Positions 1-10,815 of a DNA stretch of 64,000 nucleotides are shown piece by piece. A program made the translations under genes and the position numbers. This stretch comes from Brachycybe producta (Eukaryota > Arthropoda > Diplopoda > Playtdesmida > Andrognathidae), in assembly GCA_036925085.1 (NCBI GenBank), contig JAUPFP010000092.1, positions 186,001 to 250,000 on the forward strand, written 5' to 3'. Numbering within the stretch: position 1 is the first letter of the stretch; every line of letters begins with the position of its first letter. The notes below the pieces were generated by a model. That model ran no database searches. It was given only the letters and a program-made list of their open reading frames with translations, and had not been told where the DNA came from.

Positions 1-185
1 AATGTGCGCACGTTTTTTTAATGCATCTTTAAAAAAAGTAAACTGCAGCAGCATGCTTGATTTTCTATAGTTCCCCATTTGGTTTTATATTATTTGAAGC
101 ATTATTATAGCGTTGAAATAGCAACTAACCAAAAGCAAGATTGCATGAAAAACGGGAAAAAACATGGTTATTTGGTTATAACGTA

Positions 186-935
186 GCAGCTACATACATA
201 TCACTGAGGTGACTGAATAAGCGCCAGATTAAACAAATGCCAAACTGAATAAGTTTCACGTTGAAGAAACGCCAAGCTGAATTAGCGACAAATTGTACGA
301 ACTCCAAACTAAATAAGAGCCGAATTGAACAAATGCCAAACTTGAGTAAGTTCAACATTGAAGAAACGCGAAGCTGAATCAGCGGCACATTGTACGAACT
401 GAAAAGTTGAATAAGCACTAAATTGAACAAACGCAAAACTGAATAAGCATCAAATTGAACAAAAAATGCCGAATTGAATAAGCGCCAAATGGAACGAGAG
501 CCAAACTGAATAATCACCAAATGGCACAAATGTCAACCTAAATAAGCGTCAAACTGAACAAACGCCAAGCTGAATAAGCATCAAATTGAACAAAAAATGC
601 CGAACTGAATAAGCGCCAAATGGAACAAGAGCCAAACTGAATAACAAATATCAACCTAAATAAGCGTCAAACTGAACAAATGTCAACCTAAATAAGCGTC
701 AACTGAACAAACACCAAGCTGAATAAGCATCAAATTGAACAAAAAATGCCGAATTGAATAAGCGCCAAATGGAACAAGAGCCGAATTGAATAAGCGCCAA
801 ATGGCACAAATGTCAACCTAAATAAGTGTCAAACTGAACAAATGTCAACCTGAATAAGCGTCAAACTGAACAAATGTCAACCTGAATAAGCGTCAAACTG
901 AACAAACGCCAAAACGGAATAAGCGCCAAATTAAA
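186..935. repeat. Minisatellite array 1 (about 16-17 nt units)
   Basis: Degenerate tandem units alternate between forms such as gcgccaaatggaacaa and acgccaaactgaataa. Larger blocks of about 60-110 nt are also duplicated, for example the block holding caaaaaatgccgaattgaat occurs three times. The open frame seen on the minus strand is only the translation of the repeat. The same units make up array 2 near 6 kb. Confidence 0.9.
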
Positions 936-1124
936 GAAAAAACACCAAATTTTGTCGTTTATTCAGATTTAGATTATCTGAGTTTAATGTATAAACAGCT
1001 TTACATTTCCAGAAAGAAGTCTATGAAAAGTTTACAAAAAAGAAATTTTAATCGTAATCTAGATATTTACTGAAAATTACAAATTAACAATGAAAAAATA
1101 ACAAAAAACTATTGTTGGTGAAAT

Positions 1125-2339
1125 TCATTTGAAGAATCGAACTTTTTTGATGATTTCTGTTTCGTATAAAAGTTGTGAACATCGAGGCGATTTTGATTCA
1201 TTCGAGGTGACTTTTATGTTGTTGGTTTGAAGTTTTCCGTTGTGTCCAGTGGATGTCGACAGTTCGATTTTATTACGGTCGTCATTTCTGTCAATTTGTA
1301 CACTTCCGGTATTGCAACTTTGAAAGATTTTTACGTTATTTATTGTCCAAGACGTGCCGTTTGTTGTTTGTTCGAGGATAGAATTGGAAGCAATTTGGTG
1401 GCACCTTGGAATACATCGAGTTCCGAACTCAGCTTCACGAAGAAACAGGTCCACATCTGAGATTAATGGGAACAACGGTTCTTTCTCCGAGGAGCGTTTT
1501 CCTCTTGGTACGATGGAAACTGACGAGGATTTTGGCGTTGATATCACTTTACCTACGTAGTGGCCGGATGTTGACTCGTAATAGTAATATTGTATGTTAC
1601 TATCATCCGACTGGTAAATTCGTACCATAGGATGTATTATGAATGTGGCGTTTCCTTTTTTACTTATTACTATCTTAAAATCGTTGTCTTTGACGACTCG
1701 AATCGCTTTATCCACCGTCAGCTCCACTCGTATATCATTCTTAAGATAAACGCAGATCGTTCCAGTGGATGTCACCTGGCTCAAATTAAAGGTCCTCTTA
1801 AGTTTAAATGTTTTAAATAAGTTTTTGGAAATTTTTTTTAGAAACATTGCGAACAGAAAATTAAAATTGTTTTTAAAACTAGAATGGGTATTGTATTTTA
1901 TGATAAATTTTTTCATCACAATATTTTTTAAAAAAATAAACCGTTTTAGAGTAATTTTAAAACCCGTTTTCAGGTTTTTTTTCAGTCACATTTCACAAAA
2001 AAACTATTTTCGCCTTTAAAAGATATGTCAACATGAAAAAGCATTTAACTAACGTTATCAGTTATCACCAACTATTCTAGTTTCTATAACACTTTTTTTT
2101 TTTCGTAATATTTCTCCTGAAAAACGTTCGTTTGGAAAAAAAAAAAAAAATTTTTTTTTCTCAAAAGCCCGCCACCGGTGGGTGTGAGAACGATTAAAAG
2201 TAAATTCACACATGACAAACAAACAATTTACCGTTACTCCAACGTAATTTGTGGCTACGTTGTGAGCCATTGGAACGGTCACTTGGTGGCCCTCTTCTTT
2301 AAAATTCAGTCCAAATGGTTTTGATTCGTTTTCACTCAT
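1125..2339 (-). CDS. Two-exon gene of unknown function, 252 aa
   Basis: Exons are complement(2232..2339) and complement(1125..1775). The first begins with ATG and ends ...NYVGVT at an acg|gtaaat donor. The second starts after a gagccag acceptor, both in phase 0, giving a 252-residue protein. I do not recognise the family. Two segments look beta-strand rich: residues about 40-95 (with GTICVYLKNDIRVEL and later IIHPMVRIYQ) and residues about 185-225 (WTINNVKIFQ, KIELSTSTG). Between them is a basic stretch, PRGKRSSEKEP, around residues 130-140. No signal peptide or membrane segment is visible. The alternating polar/hydrophobic pattern vaguely recalls polo-box or C5orf34-like domains, but this is a guess. 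The intron (1776..2231) is AT-rich with long A and T runs. A long antiparallel frame without internal stops and clean splice phases support coding, but a decayed gene cannot be excluded. Confidence 0.5.
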
Positions 2340-2370
2340 TGTTTTTCTCTCTTAAATTCTTATAATTAGG

Positions 2371-2388
2371 GCGGGGGGGGGGGGGGGG
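2371..2388. repeat. Poly-G tract
   Basis: An almost pure run of G just upstream (on the minus strand) of the start of the 252-aa gene. Similar runs occur as poly-C at 3610-3633 and 24557-24572 and as poly-G at 13438-13456. Lengths of such tracts are unreliable in assemblies. Confidence 0.85.
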
Positions 2389-2789
2389 TTTGCAGATTTA
2401 ATTTTAACTCGAGATCAAATATCTAGTCACGTGCTTCGTTCTGTGCTGCCTAACACGATATAGTTATGTTAAAGAGTACGGCACGGTATGCTCTCTGCCA
2501 CGCATGTGCAGTTTGAATTAACGCATAACGCAACCGATTTAACAGCATTTAACACCTTTTCTTTCCCTTTTTCTTCTGCAAAGTCACGTGTATTTGAGTA
2601 ATGGGTACTCTGCAAACAAAAGTACATATTAAATTAACTATTTGGACTAATTGTTCCTCTTGGCCCTTTTGGGCTGCTTTCAGAGTAATTATTCAAATTA
2701 CAAAAACTGGTTAGAGGTTAGAATTTAGAGGTTAAAGCTCAAACTACCTTCTAGAACTAGTCCAGGGAAGACTACTATTCTAGCTTCGA

Positions 2790-3090
2790 AAGCAGGTCGC
2801 ACATTAGATCGGAACGGAACTGTCGGAATCAGAACCCTTATGAACGGAAACGAGTTTTGTCCGAACATTACAGTAGTTCGGAACTTGCAATCGCGGAATT
2901 CATTTGAGGTAATCACAAATAAACCAGAGCTCGTATATAAAATTGGAAGATCCAATCATATTCTTTTTTTTTTTTTTTTGCAAACCGTTCCGTTCTGACG
3001 TGCGGTTTTCGATCCGAGCTATTGAAACGCTTGTTATTAAAGAATTCCGATTTGTTTCGTTCCGTTCCGATCTAATGTGTGCGGCAATCC
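2790..3090. repeat. Foldback element with GC-richer arms
   Basis: The left arm near 2790 (gcacattagatcggaacgga) is the inverse of the right arm near 3055 (cgttccgatctaatgtgtgc). The arms are separated by about 240 bp of unrelated sequence. This arrangement is typical of a small non-autonomous DNA transposon. Exact ends were not determined. Confidence 0.6.
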
Positions 3091-3091
3091 T

Positions 3092-3560
3092 AAAAAGAAA
3101 ATAATATATAAGTAGAGATTTGCCATTCGAATACCGCGAATCTTAAAAAAATATTCGAAAACTCGAATCTTCGCGCTTTTTTCGTCTTTTTTCGAATCAT
3201 AACCTAAAAAAAAACTGTTAAAAACTTTCAATAAAATTAGTTTTAACTCCATTGACGTCCAATAGAAGCGTTTACTAACAAAAAAAAACGGGCGATTGTT
3301 GCAATTTCGGTGTTGTACCCGGATTACCAATGGATCACCTTGTGGCGACCCTGAGTGTAGCCATACTTGTTTTTTAAATATTATTAATAATTTAATAATT
3401 AATAATATTTCATTTATTTTGTATCTTCTTAATGAATAATATAGGATTCTGATAATTATGAAGGATTTGAGAACCTTTTAGGATTCTGATTTGAGAAAAT
3501 TTAGGATTCGTCGTCCCACCTTTAGAAATAAGCCTATTTGGTTTGCTGTAATCACGTGTT
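3092..3560 (+). repeat. Dispersed repeat family D, copy 1
   Basis: Shares long stretches with 8085-8490 in the opposite orientation. Examples are the caccttgtggcgaccctgag segment near 3337, the run of aaattaataatatttcattta, and motifs of the type ggattctgataattatg. The flanks contain cgaatc-type motifs that can pair with each other. No coding capacity is seen. Confidence 0.7.
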
Positions 3561-4274
3561 GTCAGTGATTGCCTAACTTGAGGGGTCGCATGAATGCCAT
3601 AGAAACCTTCCCCCCCCCCCCCCCCCCCCCCCCTTTTCTACATTATGGCTTTGAATTGGTATTCAGGTTGTCAAGAGATGAAAAATGTTTATTTTTTTAT
3701 GTGGTTTATGATGAAGGGTGGAGTAGTGTGTTGATGTGTGAATAACAAGGTTAATGACCTTCTTCTTATTCGCCATATTTACAATGCATCATTGATTTCT
3801 AAAGAAAATGCCTGGACGATATTTCCGTTTTTTTTTTACACAATTCGGTAAAATGTGAAAGAAAAAGTTAGAAAACCTAGATTTAATAAATAAAAAAAAC
3901 ACCGAGATGGAATTATTTGTAGTAGTTGTTCAATTACATTATTGATTAGAAGTGACGCAAATTTGTCACAAATTTGTTTGCGTAATTGCGGACAAACGAT
4001 TAGATACTGTGGACAAATAATGATTAAGAACTTATGAATTTTGGTCATCAAGACAATTGATAATGTGGTAAACAAAAAAAAAAAGGGGTTTAAAAAGATA
4101 ATTCCGTTCTAGTAATTGTAATGGAAAAGAATTGAATTTCTTTTTGGAAACTAGAAAGGCAAAATGAATTGTGTGAAAGGTATTTTTATGGTTTTTAAAA
4201 TAAACTTTTTATGGTAGTTTGAAAAGGATCTTCATTTTTATCAGCCCTTTTTTAATAATTAATATGTCATTATT

Positions 4275-4590
4275 AGGGGTAGGATTTTTATGCAATCTCA
4301 AGCAAATGATTCTCAATTTGTGGCCCAAGTACCAATTGTGAAGTAATCATCATCATTAGAGCAACAGCAATTATGCTTTTTCTAATTAAAAAAGACTGGG
4401 TTAGAGGCTATATGTCTGGTTACTATCAGTTGTCAACTAGAGTTCTAACCTCTAACCAGTGTTTTGGATTTAAGAAAATAATAATAATTGTTGGTTGATC
4501 TAAACAGAAGGTTGTTACTTCACAATTTACTCTTTTGGGCCACACATTGAGAAACATTTGCTTGATATTACATAAAAATTCGAGCCCTAG
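4275..4590. repeat. Foldback repeat family C, copy 1
   Basis: Outer arms read tttttatgcaatctcaagc at the left and the inverse, attacataaaaattcgagcc, at the right. Inner arms carry gttagaggctatatgtctgg and ttctaacctctaaccagtg. Related copies lie at 29885-30490, 35615-35900 and 55020-55460. No open frame is present, so it is a non-autonomous element. Confidence 0.8.
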
Positions 4591-4599
4591 TTATTATAA

Positions 4600-5655
4600 T
4601 AGTTTAGTTTTTAATCGCAGTGTGATGAAAAATCCCCATTTAGCGTATTTTTATCAGTTTGGTTTCTAATAAACTTTGATTTTTTTTTAAAACTTGTGTT
4701 TACAAATTTAGAAAATTTGTAAAAAAAAAAAAATCTTGACCGAAATTGTAAATATAATTAATTATTATTTTAAAAAAAGTTCAATGTGTTGTAGATTGTA
4801 GAAAAAACAACAACAATACTGTATAACCATACTTCAAATACATTAAACTATTAAATTTAACTATTAAATTATTTTAATGAAGCATGGTTATGTATTGTTG
4901 GTTTTATTTTTCTACAATATACAAAACATTGAACTTTTTTTAAAAGAATAATTAATTTGATTTTCACATTTATTTCTGAACTACATTTTATGGTTTTTAA
5001 GTTTTATTCGGCAATAAAGATATTTGGGTTCTATAAAACAACAGCTAACGCGAGGAGAAACCCCACGAAATTTGCAATGAAATGTTTGTTCATTAAATAA
5101 TAATGATACCCTTTCTATTTAGTGGCCTACATTTATTACACTGAACACTTATTATTATATTTCTCTTTTATGTCTGTTTTTTTTTTAGTTTGTAGGAAAT
5201 TATAGGTTTTTATTAATAATTGATTGACATTCGTGTGCGACTGACTAATTTGAGGTACTGGTTGGTGTAATTGGGTTTGCCAAGACGTGTGTTTGTGTAT
5301 TTTAAGGAGGGAGGGTTTTGCGCCTGTTTCAGAGGCTAATTAAGTGTTTGTTTTTTGAGATCTTCGTAATGTTGTTAGAAAGTAGAAACACAATTACATT
5401 TCCTTTTGTATTTTTTTTTTCTTCTTTTAATGAGAGACAATCACTGATTTCTTATTTCTAACCCTTGTATATGCTTCTCTATGCTGTGTTGTGTCCTGAG
5501 TGTCTCATGAAAGGATATTTTATGTCCGGGGGAGGGGCTAAATTTTAAGGCATAAATTCAAGAAGGAAACATTTACAACTATACTTCAATTTGAAGGTTC
5601 TAGAACACTTCATCTAAAGTTGTTCACCTAAATAATGACACCCCTAAACCAAATA
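4600..5655. other. AT-rich intergenic DNA, no gene seen
   Basis: Contains an imperfect inverted repeat around 4780-4950, where ttcaatgtgttgtagattgt pairs with a copy ending in caaaacattgaactttttt. It also holds a GA/G-rich patch near 5305-5330. No exon-like frame was identified. Confidence 0.6.
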
Positions 5656-5935
5656 CTCTAATACCTAGTGCACACCTGATAATTAATTTAAATGCATTTA
5701 AATAATATGTGTGGTCTACAGAGCCCTCTGTGAAGGACAAACAAACAATATGTCGAATTCAATTTATTCAGTTAATAATCTTGAAAATATTGAGTTAATT
5801 TACTTAAATTATAATATATCTGAACTATTGACAAAATATTGATTTAGCATTTCAATTTAAAATATTAATAATGAAGTCAATTTTTATTTGGTTCATATGT
5901 TCTTAACTGGATTCCGTATAATTCACCTAAACACA
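5655..5935 (+). repeat. Dispersed repeat family F, copy 1
   Basis: Matches 31728-32000 as an inverted copy. Shared stretches include taatttaaatgcatttaaat, cagagccctctgtgaaggac, attcagttaataatcttgaa and aactggattccgtataattc. A short related piece is at about 60270-60305. It is noncoding and AT-rich. Confidence 0.8.
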
Positions 5936-5984
5936 ATTAATTTGAATTCTTTTAACTCATGACTGTGGTGTACAAGGTAGAATG

Positions 5985-6545
5985 GTGGCGCTGATCAAGC
6001 GCCAAATTGAATAAGCGCCAAATTGAACAAACGCCAATCTGAACTAACGCCAAATGGAACAAACGCCAAACTGAATAAAAGCCAAATGGAACAAACGCCA
6101 AACTGAATAAGCGCCAAATGGAACAAACGCCAAACTGAACAAGCGCCAAACTGAATAACCGCCAAAATGTGATAAACACATTGTTAGGTTAGGTTAGGAT
6201 TGGTTAGGTTATTTTAGGTTAGGTTAGGATTGGTTAGGTTAGGTTAAGTTAGCATGTTCTGTTTGTAAATCTGCACAGTCTGACGTCTATAAAAGCTCAC
6301 AATATTTGGACCATCAGAATTTACAAAAAACCTGAATAACCGCCAAACTGAATAAACGCCAAATGGAACAAACGCCAAACTGAACAAGCGCCAAATGGAA
6401 CAAACGCCAAACTGAATAAGCGCCAAATGGAAGAAACGCCAAACTGAATAAAAGCCAAAAATTTGGCGGTTATTCAGTTTGGCGTTTGTTCCATTTGGCG
6501 CTTATTCAGTTTGGCGTTTGTTCAATTTGGCGCTTATTCAGTCGC
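5985..6545. repeat. Minisatellite array 2 with internal inversion
   Basis: Uses the same two alternating units as array 1 (gcgccaaatggaacaa, acgccaaactgaataa). From 5985 to about 6460 the units run in one direction. At gccaaaaatttggc (centre 6460/6461) the orientation reverses, and the inverse units (ggcgtttgttccatttggcg) continue to about 6543. A TTAGG-rich block and non-repeat DNA interrupt it at 6180-6330. Confidence 0.9.
6180..6250 (+). repeat. Interstitial TTAGG telomere-like repeats
   Basis: Runs of ttaggttaggttagg are interspersed with attggttagg variants. TTAGG is the ancestral telomere repeat of arthropods. Here it lies inside minisatellite array 2, so it is interstitial rather than a chromosome end. 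Confidence 0.8.
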
Positions 6546-6569
6546 CCCGGTAGAATACATACTCATTTA

Positions 6570-6835
6570 AAAACATTTAACCTGATACTATTTTACCTCA
6601 ATGTATTCACCTAAAGGATATTCCATCTTAAACATTTTTCACCTAAAATATATTTTGCATAAAGTAATTTTCATCTAAAGATTTGTCTTCTAAATCATTT
6701 CATCTAAACAAATTCGCTTAAATACAGTTCACCTAAAATATTTTAATCTATTTTTCTTCTAAAATACATTTCATTTAAATACTTCTCACCTAAAATACAT
6801 TTTACCTAAAAAAAAATTTGTCTTAACTAGACACC
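6570..6835. repeat. Degenerate cacctaaa tandem array
   Basis: Units of roughly 17-20 nt recur irregularly, in forms such as ttcacctaaaatacattt and tttcatctaaacaaattcg. Related scattered units occur at about 5600-5660, on the other side of array 2. Confidence 0.6.
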
Positions 6836-6839
6836 TAAA

Positions 6840-8080
6840 TAAAATCTCAACATTGTCGAGATAGTTTAGTTATTTTAGGCAATCTGTATATTGTCTAAAC
6901 GCTATTAATTACACAAGCTTGTTATTAATTATGCACTTTGTCTAGGAATTGTGCAAAATAATTGATTTTTTTTTTAATGTAAGAAATGTTTATGTTGTGA
7001 TTTTGTTTATTTATCAAGACAGACAGACAGACATCTGTAAAATTGGGATAAGGAGAAAAAGAAATTGCTTTTTATATTCTTGTTTGATCTTCGTGTGTTT
7101 TATTGAGGTCAAAAAACACGGTAGCTGGAAATTATTGTGGACACAACAGTAACAACATCCATACAAATGTGGGTTTTAGGTGGCCGCCACTGCCACTGCT
7201 GTGGCTGATGATGATGATGATGATGCAGATGCATCATCGTCGTCGTCGTCAACAGATTGTATGTGTTTCGAAAGTGGTTTTTTTTTTTTGTTGGAAAAAA
7301 TATAAAAATAGGATCATTCGAGTTGTTGGCCTTCGTATGCATTTCACGGCCTGTTTGGCATCATTGACCCTTTAGGTCGAAACGGCATCTCTGACCTTTT
7401 GATCCCTTTTTCCAACATTCGCCATCATCATCACCATCATCATCATCCTTCTTCTTCTTTCTCTTATCTTTTACTCATTTTTTTTTGTTGCGAGATGGAA
7501 ATATTGAGTTTTACTGTATTTTATTGTCTAGGGATGTGTGAACTGTAGGTTAAGATGATAGTTTCTTATATTAACCTATGAGTTCACATTTTACCTCGTT
7601 CATCGTAAAGAAATGCCGAGTTTTCATTTTTCGATGCACGAAAAAAGGTCGAGGTCAAACTCTGTGAAGAATCGTTGTTGTTAAAAATCGTTTAATAAAT
7701 TTGAAATTTGGATGAATAATTAAAATAAAACAAAATGATGATTAAAGACGTTCAAATGTTAAATGGTTTCATGAGTTTTTAAAATGTCGCTAGAAATATT
7801 TATCTGGTTGTTCTACGTTTTAAACAACTTTTAAGTACAACTTGAATGTGGTTTAGAGACTAGAAGAGTAGTTAAAGTATGGTAAAGAAGAGTTTAATGT
7901 TTTTGTGTCTTGAAAAGACAAAATTTTACAATTTTAGTGGTTTTTATTTGCATTTGTTTCCCAACTTTGAAGTTAGAAAACGAAAAAAATCAAGAATTAG
8001 AAATTGCAAAATATGCTAAAGGATTTCGGTCAAACTTTGAAGAGTCTTTGCGTTAAAATTCATTAAATTTGGAATTTGGA
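6840..8080. other. Intergenic DNA with trinucleotide repeats
   Basis: Holds a GAT/GTC microsatellite at 7207-7252 (gatgatgatgatgatg, then cgtcgtcgtcgtc) and a CAT repeat at about 7423-7450. Frames across these encode only Met, His or Arg runs. I see no gene. The first coding exon of the GSE1 homologue could lie anywhere upstream, but I could not identify it here. Confidence 0.5.
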
Positions 8081-8084
8081 AGTA

Positions 8085-8490
8085 TGCTAAAAAGTAGAGG
8101 TGGGACGAATCCTAAATTTTCTCGAATCCATCGAATTTCGAATCTCTCGTATAAGAATCCTATATCATTTATTAAGAAGATACAAGTAAATGAAATAATA
8201 TTAAATATTAAATTATTAATAATAAAAAACAGTGTGGCACTCAGGGTCGCCACAAGGTGATTCATTGGTGATCCTTGTACACCACCGAAATTGTCAATAA
8301 TCGCCGGTTTTTTTCGTTAGTGAACGTTTCTGTTGGTCGTCATTGGAGTTAAAACTAATTTTTACCAAAGTTTTTAACAGTTTTTTAAGGTTAGGATTCG
8401 AAAGACGAAAAAAGAGTGAAGATTCGAGTCTCGAATATTTTTCGGGATTCGAGGATTCGAATGGCCCATCCATCCCTACTAAAAAGTTAA
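8085..8490 (-). repeat. Dispersed repeat family D, copy 2
   Basis: Inverse of the copy at 3092-3560: it carries ctcagggtcgccacaaggtg near 8239 and the same aaatgaaataatattaaat block. The two copies form a long inverted pair about 5 kb apart. Confidence 0.7.
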
Positions 8491-8559
8491 TTTTTAAAAG
8501 AAAAGATGAAAATACTTTTAACTTATTCGCCCATTTTACTTTCTAATATTTTTTTTTCC

Positions 8560-9000
8560 TAAACTGCGGATCCACATCATCCACACACGGATCCACACAA
8601 CAAAAACGCTAAAAAAAAACGATTTTAAAAAGAAAACACACCTGAAACAACTGTCCGGTGTTTTGTGAAGACAAAACCACAACAAATTTGTGTGAGACAC
8701 AATACACAAATTTGGGTTTTGTTTTGTGTTTCTATAGCAGACCTACGTAAGCTACGCAAGTGTTCTGTTGTTGTTTAAATACTAACTGTCCACACTGCAG
8801 AGACAAGAATTGACAAAATGTTGCATAATACCCCGAGACAAAACAAAATCCTTTCGATGGAATAGTTTGTGAAATTGCATATAAAACACAAAAGTCGCAG
8901 AAATATTTTAGAATTGTCGCCAATTTGTCTTGAAACCATGAGTTTTCTGTTTTGTTTGTGTTTTGTTAGCTTGATATGGATCTGGCATAATGTTGCTTTT
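8560..9000. repeat. Dispersed foldback repeat family G, copy 1
   Basis: Ends carry related ggatccaca / tatggatctgg segments. The interior has inverted copies of the gttttgtttgtgttttgt type. It is matched in inverse orientation by 51055-51425 inside an OPA1 intron (shared aacaaaacacaaacaaaac, and the tttcaagacaaattggcgac / tttcgagacaaattggtgaa pair). Small frames inside it are not genes. Confidence 0.75.
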
Positions 9001-9710
9001 TTTGAAAAAAAAAAACCAAAATAAGACAGACGTCTATTTAAATTCCGTTAGAAAAATTCCCAATGAGTTCCTGTTAATTTAATAACTTTGTTTTTTGACT
9101 CTAGTATATACTGATTCTTATTTGGATTGATTTGGAGATTTTTCGATTGATGATCTATTTTTTCTTTCTTCTGTATTGATTTTTGTTCAAATAACAATGG
9201 TGGTGGTTGTTGTTGTTTGGCGTCGCCGCCGCCGCATCATCAGGATTGAAACTCTGGAGTCAAATCATCAATCTGTTAAATTAATGACTTAGTTTATTTC
9301 CAGGCATTAATTTATTATCAGATAGGGTGGGTGGGTTTTTTATTATTATTTTCTTTTGTTTCCTTCTCCTTCTTCCCCCTGTTTTTTTGGCTTTTGTCCA
9401 TCGTTCTATAAATTGGCAGCAATACTAAGGCCCTGGTTAGAAATGTGAAATATTATTATTAATTTATTATTTTTATCGTTTGAGCGGAAATTGTTGAGGA
9501 AATTAACGCAATACAATTTGTATCGATCGATAAAAAACCCCACTCATTGTTGAGGTTTGCGATCTATTAATATTTTTATTTCATTCTTTTTTTTTTCCTT
9601 TGTATTTTCTTGTTGTTGTTTTTTTCTTATTACAAAAAGAAGATAGAAAACAAGCTTATTTATTTTTCAACGTTTTTAATGAACATTTTGCCTTTTGAAC
9701 TATTTTTTAT
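9000..9710. other. AT-rich intergenic DNA, no gene seen
   Basis: Mostly T-rich low-complexity sequence with a short GTT/GCC patch near 9200-9240. No exon-like frame with flanking splice signals was found. Confidence 0.5.
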
Positions 9711-9719
9711 TTTCTGCGT

Positions 9720-10215
9720 TTCTGAAGCCAACACCAAGATTAGATAGATACGCTGGAAAAAACACTTTGTGTAAGGCATTTATCAAAAGCGCCATATATC
9801 TTTCTGTGCAAAGGTCCGTTGAAATAATCTGATTTTTTTTTATTTCTAGTTTCTGTTGGTTTTTCAGCATGTGCCATTCTTCCCTTAGAGAAATATCACA
9901 TAACGCTGAAAGAAAAGAAATCCCACTGAATCTCACTTTGGAAGACATTTATCAAAAGCGCCATATAATCTTTTGAGTGCAAGGGATCATTGAAATAATC
10001 TGATTTTTTATTTCTTAATTTCTGCTGGTTTTTCAGCATGTGTGATTCTTCCATTATGGAAAGATCATATATGCTGAAAGAAATTTTACTGAACCTCATT
10101 TTGCAAGGCATTTAGCAGAAGCAGAAGCGCCATATATCATTGAGTTCAATATGATATTATTCTGATTTTTTTTATATTTCTGTTTTCTGGTGGTTTTTCA
10201 GCTTGTGTGGTCCAT
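9720..10215. repeat. Partial tandem repeat, family E (about 160-173 bp unit)
   Basis: The segment running from aataatctgattttttttat through gtttttcagcatgtg to tttatcaaaagcgccatata occurs nearly three times, with successive starts near 9822, 9995 and 10153. Further single copies are at about 10800-10975 and, inverted, at 21230-21400. Short minus-strand frames here are repeat translations. Confidence 0.75.
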
Positions 10216-10239
10216 CTCTTACAAACGAGAACGATATAG

Positions 10240-10815
10240 TTGAATAACTTCAGGTGGTTTTGAAGTGTAAACGTCACTGGAAACTTGATTATTCTGTTTT
10301 TCAGGTGCAAAATGAAGAGAAACTTCAATGTGTTTTAGAAACTAGAAGGTTAACCCAGTCGCTTAAGGGTGTGTCTTTCATTTTGATATTTTTTTTTAAA
10401 TTATGCTTTTTATGTTAGTTTGAAAATAACAAAACTTTTTAAAGCAGTCGAAGCTAAGAGCTTAGTATTTAAGAAGCTTAATTTTAAAATATATCAAAAT
10501 ATAAATATACTTGAGTGATTTGAGCTCTCTATCCTTCTAGTTTCTAAAACACTTTCTAGTTTCTGTTTTGATCTTATGAAAGACAGAATAATCGGGAGTT
10601 TGAAAATCAGTTATATTCATAAACTGTTTTAATAGGATATGCAATGTTGATATAGTTCAAAATAAACTCTTTTTAAAATATATCAAAATGAAAATCTTCT
10701 TAACTGATTCAGCTGGCATTTCTAGTTCGTAACACACTTTTTGATTTCCGCTTGTTCTTCTGAAACGCAGAATAATCAAGAGTTCGAAAATCAGCTAGCT
10801 TTTCATATAAAATTC
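10240..10815. repeat. Foldback family A copy (composite)
   Basis: Contains the family core (gtgttttagaaactagaagg) and two partial inverse copies of the right half (ttctagtttctaaaacactt; gaaagacagaataatc). It looks like two overlapping insertions or an internal duplication. Noncoding. Confidence 0.7.

Noticed and set aside
176..529. Minus-strand frame of 117 residues
   Set aside because: It is the translation of minisatellite array 1 (repeating SIWRLF-type peptides); the same occurs at 5952-6426.
6180..6250. Chromosome end
   Set aside because: The TTAGG block is short, degenerate and flanked by ordinary sequence on both sides, so it is interstitial.
7109..7375. Overlapping frames on both strands
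   Set aside because: Driven by GAT/CAT trinucleotide repeats giving Met and His runs.
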